Assembly (NCBI GenBank): GCA_023129265.1
Contig: JAGMCJ010000207.1
Span: 1 to 10,140 of the forward strand
Length of the DNA stretch: 10,140 nucleotides
Origin: Thermoplasmata archaeon
Lineage (GTDB): Archaea; Thermoplasmatota; Thermoplasmata; RBG-16-68-12; JAGMCJ01
Direction: 5' to 3'
Shown in pieces: positions 1-5,169 of this stretch. A program made the position numbers and the translations under genes. The notes under the pieces are model-generated. The model did not search any database and was not told the origin of the DNA. It saw only the letters and a program-made list of their open reading frames with translations. Each line of letters begins with the position of its first letter. The stretch's first letter is position 1.

Positions 1-163
1 AAGCAAAAACCTTATTTGGTGACCATACAATCCATGTCCTGGACTCGTGCGGTGTCCTAATCCATGAGGTTCTCGGTCACCGCTTGTCATGCAGAAGAAC
101 GGGAAGACATATGTGGGCAGTAAAACTCAAACACAGTGATTGTTCATATTCCATTTCCCACTC
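1..163. other. Non-coding leader upstream of the surface protease gene
   Basis: I see no credible gene here. The stretch holds a direct repeat AATCCATG at 29-36 and 59-66, exactly 30 bases apart. It also holds the inverted pair GGTGACC (18-24) and GGTCACC (75-81), a small palindrome GTCCTGGAC (36-44) and ACATATGT (107-114). The A/T-rich TTATTTGG near 12-19 or the ACATATGT could serve as the TATA element of the downstream gene, but neither is convincing. The upstream gene neighbour lies outside the window. Confidence 0.4.
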
Positions 164-170
164 AAGGAGA
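164..170 (+). promoter_or_regulatory. Shine-Dalgarno site of the surface protease
   Basis: AAGGAGA matches the 16S anti-SD over AGGAG and lies 6 bases before the ATG at 177. It supports that ATG, which begins a good signal peptide, as the true start. It also serves as the local reference for SD placement when judging the two odd starts at 5170 and 9271. Confidence 0.8.
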
Positions 171-176
171 TAGTTC

Positions 177-3100
177 ATGTCACAGAACGAGAGCGGACCC
201 CCCATCCAGACCTGGATTTTGGCTGTCATACTCCTGGCGACGTCGGCCTTTGCGTTTGCAGGCGGGCAGCTTGCCACGCTCGATCCAGAAGCTCCCGCGA
301 AAGATCTCGCGGATGTCCAGACGGACTCGATGTTCCAGTACGAATCTCACGTCATCACCGCGGAGGAGGTCGAGAAGCTCAAGGCGGAATTCGGCGTGCG
401 GGACCCGCAGAAGAACTACAACATCCTGTTCGACGGGTTCGGCACCGGACTCGCCCCGCCAACGGAGGCTGAATGGCAGGACATGGTTGGCACATCGTGG
501 GTCGACGGTGTCAACGAGCCGATGCTCGAGCCGATGGTCGATCACTCGCAGGAACCGTACTTCCCGATCGTCCGAAGCCAGGAGGGCCAGGGCTCCTGCT
601 CGGCCTGGTCCGTCGCCTACTACATAAACGGCTACAACCAGGCGAAGGACATGAACTGGACGGATGCGTCCACGGGGAACAACAGCCATCTGATGAGTCC
701 GGCCTTCGTATACAACAAGGCGAACGGCGGCACGCCTGGTTCCTGGCCGTCGGGGAACATGCAGGTGATCATGACCGTCGGGAACTCCGTCTGGGCGGAG
801 ATGCCCTACAATCCCTCTGACGCGGTCTCCTGGGGCGATGAGGACGCGTGGAGAAGCGCACCCCAGTTCCGCGGACGGGACTACCAGTGGACGAGCCCCA
901 CGAACACGGACGTCCTCAAAGCGTGGGTCGCAGAAGGATACGCCCTCTCAATAGTCCTGGACGCGGGAAACTACGGCAAAGGGCTTGGAAGCGGTGACGA
1001 TATAATAAACTCGACAGAGCACGTACCGGGGAATCCCAACCACGCGAACACAATCGTCGGATACAACGACAGCAAGGAAGACGACGGTGAGATCGGCGCA
1101 TTCAAGATCGTCAATTCCTGGGGTTCCGGCTGGGGCTCAGAATGGGGAGGGAACGGCTACTACTGGATGACCTACGAGGCCGCAAAGGAGCTTCCGGGAA
1201 TCGTCCTGAAGTTCCGCGACAAAGTGGACTACGAGCCGTCCCTACTTGGCGTCGTGAACATGGACCCCCAGGGAGGTAGGAACGCTCTTGTGACTCTGGG
1301 CATCGGTGCGGTCAACGGCTCCGCCGCTTCCAGGTCACCCTGGTGGAGGGGAGGAGACCACGACTTCCCACCCTTCATGGCACTCGATTACACAGACTTC
1401 AAGAACGAGTGGAGGAACGGGCACAACCACTTCTTCCTCAGAGTCGGCGCAGGGACGGGCTACTCGACGATAACTTCCTTCAAGATTGAGCTCTATGAGA
1501 GCGGCTACAGCCCGGGTGTGTACACGCGCATATCGGACGAATCCCCGGACACGCCCGAGGACACGCCAGGGACCGTAGCAGTCTCCTTCTACCCGAGCAT
1601 GAGGATCACGAACCCTCTCGACGGAGATGATATCAACGGGCTCGTGAACATCACGGGCCTGGCGACGAACCCGCTGTGGACGGTCGTGCTCAGAGAGGAC
1701 TTCGAAGGTTCATGGCCAGGCACCTGGGTCGTGGGCGACAGCACGAGCTCTGGCGGGGATGACTACTGGGGCGTGACGAGCGCCAAGTACTACGATGGTG
1801 TGACGAGCGCATGGTCCGCGGCGTTCGGAGAGTACTTCGAGACGCCCTACACTGAGGACTTCGACAACGCCGGACTCCTCCCGCCAGGATGGACCACCTT
1901 CAGCGCAGGCCCTGATTCGCACCCGTGGCAGATGAAGTTCGAGTCGGGAAGTGATTACACGGCAGAGTGCAACAGCTCAGAGGCGGGACCGGGGACCGAT
2001 ATCACGGAATGGTTGCAGATGAGTACTGGCTTCGATGCCACCTCCCACTCCTCGCTCAACCTCACGTTCGATTTGGACTATCAGCACGGTGACGGAGACG
2101 AGTACGCGAACGTTCTGTACTCCACGAGCGCCAACTACCCTGCGTTCACGGGACTGAGGACCTGGATGGCGACCGCGCAGGGCGTTGAACACGTTGACCT
2201 CTCCGCAGCGGCGGGGGACCCGGCGGTCTATCTCGCGTTCCTCTACCACGGTACGAATGACATACACATGCGGGTCGATGACATCGAGGTGATTGGCGGG
2301 CTGCCCAACGGCAACAGGCTGCTGTACGACGTCGACATGGACGCCTACATGCATCACGACATCGACCTGAGCGGGTACGACTCCGCCACACTCATGTATA
2401 ACTACTGGCTGGACACCGAGAGCGGTGTCGACTACGTTTATGTCGTATACTATGATGGAACGTGGCACTACGTGGACCCGCACACAGGGGACAGCGGCGG
2501 ATGGCAGGGCTCGACAGTCCTGATACCGACGACCGCCACGAAAATAGGGTTCCACTTCCACAGTGACGGAAGCGGTCTGGAAGAAGGCGCCTACGTGGAC
2601 GAAGTCATCCTGCTTGGCCACGGCGCCATCGACGAGGTCTACGTGAAGATAGACAACAGCTCTTGGAACCTTGCGACAGGGACGGCGAATTGGCACTATG
2701 AATGGGACACGTCCTCCCTGCAAGAGGGCTGGCACACGATATACGCGAGAGGGTACTTCGGCTCCAACTTCAGTGAGGATTCTGCCAAAGTGACGATCGA
2801 TCACTCTCTCCCAACCAACCCGAACAGCTACAGCAGCTCCCACACTCTATCGGAATGGTCGAACGATAATACTGTTTGGATACGGTGGTTCGGGGCTTGG
2901 GACAACCTCAGCGGGATTGCCGGCTTCGCGGTGGAGTGGACACTGAACCCCACGAGTGTCCCTGGGGAGAACATCCACACGACAGATACGGAGACGACGA
3001 GCTTCCCGCTTCCAGACAGCAACAGCTGGTATGTGCACGTAAGGACCGTGGACAAGGCCGGGAACTGGGCGGTTGGCGCATACCACGTGGGACCCTTCTA

Positions 3101-4991
3101 CATAGATGCGACGGCGCCGGACAATCCCAACAACTACATCTCCAGCCATCAGATGTTCGTGTGGTCGGCCGACGACACAATATTCATCGAGTGGTCAGGG
3201 GCCTCTGACGCGACGAGCGGTGTCTATGGCTACTCGTATGCCTGGTCGTTGGTCCCCAACACATTGCCAATCGGCTTCGTGAGCTCCCTTTTCACGAACA
3301 CCACCAGCTTCCTATTGGGTCCGAGCGACAGCTGGTATTTCCATGTGAGGACGCAGGATGTGGCAGGTAATTGGGCTCCGAGTGCCTATCACGTGGGCCC
3401 GTTCTACATCGACGTTGAGAATCCGTGGACCGCTCATGCCTTTGCCGGAACGGTGGGCGACTTCGGGTGGTTGATCTCCGATGTCAGCGTCGTCCTCACC
3501 CCTTCGGACAACCACAGCGGTATAGACCAGACGATGTACAGAATCGACGGTGCGCCCTGGGGCGTGTACCTCTCCCCACCAGATGTCGTCGACGACGGGA
3601 ATCACACGGTTGAGTACTACTCCACGGACAATGTCGGCAACAGCGAGATGACGAGGACGGGCGCGTTCGGCAGGGACGCCACCGCCCCGTTTAACCCCGA
3701 CGGCTTCACGTCGAGCCACGGCGTGGGAAGCTGGTCGGAGGACGATACGGTAGACATCAGCTGGACGGGCGCATGGGACGATACGAGCGGTGTGTACGGT
3801 TACTCGTACACCTGGACGAGATTGCCCGCGACACTGCCCGGCACGACCATGAACTCGACGAGCCCGAGCACGACGAGCCCGAGCCTGGGCACCGGCAACG
3901 ACTGGTACTTCCACGTGAGGACCAGGGACGTGGCAGGCAACTGGGCTCCTGACGCATATCATGTGGGACCGTTCTACATCGACGTGAGCCCGCCTTCAAC
4001 GCTGGACGATGTCTGGGCAGTCCTGGAGGGCATCGACTGGCGGGACGTCAACATCACTTGGACATTCGCCACGGACCTCGAATCGGGCGTGGAGAGATAT
4101 GACTTGTACTACGGTACGACTCACGACCCTACGGGGACCGGCTACGTGCTCCTCGGCTCCGTACCCGCGGACACGAACCACTTCGTTCACGCGAACGGCG
4201 GAGAGGGGGACTTCAGCAACTACTTCTACCAGATAAGGGCGGTGGACTTCGCTAACAACTCGGCGCCGTATGCGACCCAGGCGGGCAAGTTCGTCAGGAA
4301 CCTGGCTCCGGGCTGGAAGCTCGTTTCCATCCCGTTGGAGCAGAAGGATGAGTTCACGGACGCGGTGCTCAGGACCTTGGATTTCGAGATCGTGCGCTAC
4401 TACTACGCTGGAAGCTGGAAGAGCTACTACCCGCAGAAGAGCTACTGCGATCTGACGCAGATAGGAACGCATATGGGCCTTTGGGTGAACGTCGTGAGCG
4501 GGTCCAATCTGACCGTGGCGGGAAGGGTTCCCACGACGACAGTCGTGAACCTCGCAAGGGGCTGGAACCTCGTGGGGTATCCGTCATTCGACACCGGCTA
4601 CACGATTGCGGACATGAAGGCCGATTCGGGCGCGCTCGGGGCGGAGGTATACGACGCGACGTCGCCGCCTTACTTCCTCAGGGACGCGAACGACGTCGAG
4701 ACCATGGAAGCGGGAACGGGCTACTGGGTCGAGGTCTCTGTGTCGGGAACGTGGACAGTGATGAATCGAGCGGACAATCCGCAGGATCCAAAGGGCCTAG
4801 GAGGCGGTGAAGATCCGAAATCCCAGCCGTCAGAGTCCGAGGTCAAATCGGTCCCGAATACGGATTCCGGTCAAATGCCGAAGGTGACCCCCGCGCAGCA
4901 ACCGGAGGTGCTTGGCCTGCTCCTGGCACTCGTGCTGGTCTGTATCTTCTCCCCGCTTGGTGCCGTTCTCTACCGGAAGAAGGAGCGATGA
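177..4991 (+). CDS. Secreted, membrane-anchored papain-family (C1) cysteine protease with multidomain stalk
   Basis: Predicted extracellular protease of 1604 residues. Residues 12-28 form a signal peptide ending AFAFA-GG, and about 30-125 a pro-region. The papain-like catalytic domain (~126-345) shows Gln135 (oxyanion), Cys141 in GQGSCSAWS, His289 in NHANTIVGY and Asn313 in NSWGSGWG, so the catalytic set is complete. The usual Trp after the catalytic Cys is Ser142. Residues ~355-470 resemble the lectin-like module that follows archaeal C1 domains. Residues 472-876 read as an Ig-like domain carrying nested jelly-roll insertions. Three ~100-residue repeats (876-977, 978-1079, 1168-1269) end in YHVGPFYID, with an OmpL47/Ig-like module at 1080-1167. 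A fibronectin-like module (1270-1373), two APGWKLVSIP/ARGWNLVGYP-type modules (1375-1528), a polar linker, a membrane helix (~1578-1598) and KKER complete it. I count 18 N-X-S/T sequons. The natural substrate is unknown; capture and digestion of external protein is inference. Confidence 0.9.
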   Translation: MSQNESGPPIQTWILAVILLATSAFAFAGGQLATLDPEAPAKDLADVQTDSMFQYESHVITAEEVEKLKAEFGVRDPQKNYNILFDGFGTGLAPPTEAEWQDMVGTSWVDGVNEPMLEPMVDHSQEPYFPIVRSQEGQGSCSAWSVAYYINGYNQAKDMNWTDASTGNNSHLMSPAFVYNKANGGTPGSWPSGNMQVIMTVGNSVWAEMPYNPSDAVSWGDEDAWRSAPQFRGRDYQWTSPTNTDVLKAWVAEGYALSIVLDAGNYGKGLGSGDDIINSTEHVPGNPNHANTIVGYNDSKEDDGEIGAFKIVNSWGSGWGSEWGGNGYYWMTYEAAKELPGIVLKFRDKVDYEPSLLGVVNMDPQGGRNALVTLGIGAVNGSAASRSPWWRGGDHDFPPFMALDYTDFKNEWRNGHNHFFLRVGAGTGYSTITSFKIELYESGYSPGVYTRISDESPDTPEDTPGTVAVSFYPSMRITNPLDGDDINGLVNITGLATNPLWTVVLREDFEGSWPGTWVVGDSTSSGGDDYWGVTSAKYYDGVTSAWSAAFGEYFETPYTEDFDNAGLLPPGWTTFSAGPDSHPWQMKFESGSDYTAECNSSEAGPGTDITEWLQMSTGFDATSHSSLNLTFDLDYQHGDGDEYANVLYSTSANYPAFTGLRTWMATAQGVEHVDLSAAAGDPAVYLAFLYHGTNDIHMRVDDIEVIGGLPNGNRLLYDVDMDAYMHHDIDLSGYDSATLMYNYWLDTESGVDYVYVVYYDGTWHYVDPHTGDSGGWQGSTVLIPTTATKIGFHFHSDGSGLEEGAYVDEVILLGHGAIDEVYVKIDNSSWNLATGTANWHYEWDTSSLQEGWHTIYARGYFGSNFSEDSAKVTIDHSLPTNPNSYSSSHTLSEWSNDNTVWIRWFGAWDNLSGIAGFAVEWTLNPTSVPGENIHTTDTETTSFPLPDSNSWYVHVRTVDKAGNWAVGAYHVGPFYIDATAPDNPNNYISSHQMFVWSADDTIFIEWSGASDATSGVYGYSYAWSLVPNTLPIGFVSSLFTNTTSFLLGPSDSWYFHVRTQDVAGNWAPSAYHVGPFYIDVENPWTAHAFAGTVGDFGWLISDVSVVLTPSDNHSGIDQTMYRIDGAPWGVYLSPPDVVDDGNHTVEYYSTDNVGNSEMTRTGAFGRDATAPFNPDGFTSSHGVGSWSEDDTVDISWTGAWDDTSGVYGYSYTWTRLPATLPGTTMNSTSPSTTSPSLGTGNDWYFHVRTRDVAGNWAPDAYHVGPFYIDVSPPSTLDDVWAVLEGIDWRDVNITWTFATDLESGVERYDLYYGTTHDPTGTGYVLLGSVPADTNHFVHANGGEGDFSNYFYQIRAVDFANNSAPYATQAGKFVRNLAPGWKLVSIPLEQKDEFTDAVLRTLDFEIVRYYYAGSWKSYYPQKSYCDLTQIGTHMGLWVNVVSGSNLTVAGRVPTTTVVNLARGWNLVGYPSFDTGYTIADMKADSGALGAEVYDATSPPYFLRDANDVETMEAGTGYWVEVSVSGTWTVMNRADNPQDPKGLGGGEDPKSQPSESEVKSVPNTDSGQMPKVTPAQQPEVLGLLLALVLVCIFSPLGAVLYRKKER
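1590..2804 (+). other. Nested beta-sandwich domain block inside the protease
   Basis: Protein residues 472-876. The sequence starts like a bacterial-type Ig domain (MRITNPLDGDDINGLVNITG, 475-494) but the second half of that fold, with VYVKIDNSSW and WHYEWDTSSL and ending in AKVTID, only appears at 815-875. Between them, a first jelly roll begins (EDFEGSW...DYWGVTSAKYYDG, 507-541) and resumes at ~710 (MDAYMHHDIDLSGYDSATL to GAYVDEVILLG). Its middle is occupied at ~553-709 by another complete-looking jelly roll of the cleaved-adhesin/choice-of-anchor-J type (TEDFDNAGLLPPGW ... MRVDDIEVIGG). The boundaries are estimates by eye from family patterns. Confidence 0.6.
2802..3983 (+). repeat. Three ~100-residue beta-sandwich repeats in the protease stalk
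   Basis: Copies lie at 2802-3107, 3108-3413 and 3678-3983. Each shows P-x-N-P near its start, then an SSH segment, W(S)xDDT, SGVYGYSYxW or an equivalent, WYxHVRTxDxAGNWAxxAYHVGPFYID, so the repeat unit is about 102 residues. Copies 2 and 3 are the most alike, and copy 1 is more diverged in its middle. An unrelated module (3414-3677; protein 1080-1167, with YRIDGAPWGVY and DGNHTVEYYSTDNVGN) sits between copies 2 and 3. Such repeats usually act as spacers or adhesive stalk units; function here is inferred. Confidence 0.85.
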
Positions 4992-5084
4992 CGGGGGACC
5001 CCTCGAGCATACTCCCTGTTGTTTGCGGTGCAAGTCCGACCCACGCATGCTTCTGGCGCACCGGTGGACGCTCTCATTTCTCAT

Positions 5085-5096
5085 AAGATATAAATA
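5085..5096 (+). promoter_or_regulatory. Archaeal TATA box (with upstream purines) for the SdrD-repeat protein gene
   Basis: TATAAATA at 5089-5096 with AAG just upstream (BRE-like) is the best archaeal promoter element in the window. Transcription would begin about 25 bases further on, near 5115-5122, giving a leader of about 50 bases before the proposed start at 5170. This makes the gene independent of the protease gene upstream, although the two are only 178 bases apart. Confidence 0.7.
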
Positions 5097-5156
5097 CGGC
5101 ACAAATCTATCTCCACAGCCACAAGGGAGGGTTACCTGAAGGAGGGTCTCCCTAAG

Positions 5157-5164
5157 AGGAGGTG
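5157..5164 (+). promoter_or_regulatory. Strong Shine-Dalgarno site that decides the start at 5170
   Basis: AGGAGGTG is a continuous eight-base match to the 16S anti-SD. Counting from the end of AGGAGG there are 7 bases to the ACG at 5170, an ideal distance. The next in-frame TTG is at 5254, over 90 bases away and beyond the signal peptide, so this SD points to ACG. A second purine run, AAGGAGGG at 5139-5146, has no suitable start behind it. Confidence 0.75.
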
Positions 5165-5169
5165 GCTGA

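Noticed and set aside
1977..2843. Long open frame on the minus strand inside the protease gene
   Set aside because: It is a shadow of codon bias in a GC-rich gene; the plus-strand protein has clear domain patterns over the same bases. The same applies to minus-strand frames at 3312-3962, 6556-7515 and 8460-9332.
4992..5030. Terminator after the protease gene
   Set aside because: GGGGGACCCC has too small a loop for a stable hairpin, and no real T-run follows; I could not support a terminator.
5059..5066. CACCGGTG palindrome 22 bases before the TATA box as an operator
   Set aside because: A single 8-base palindrome is expected by chance; no second copy or supporting context.
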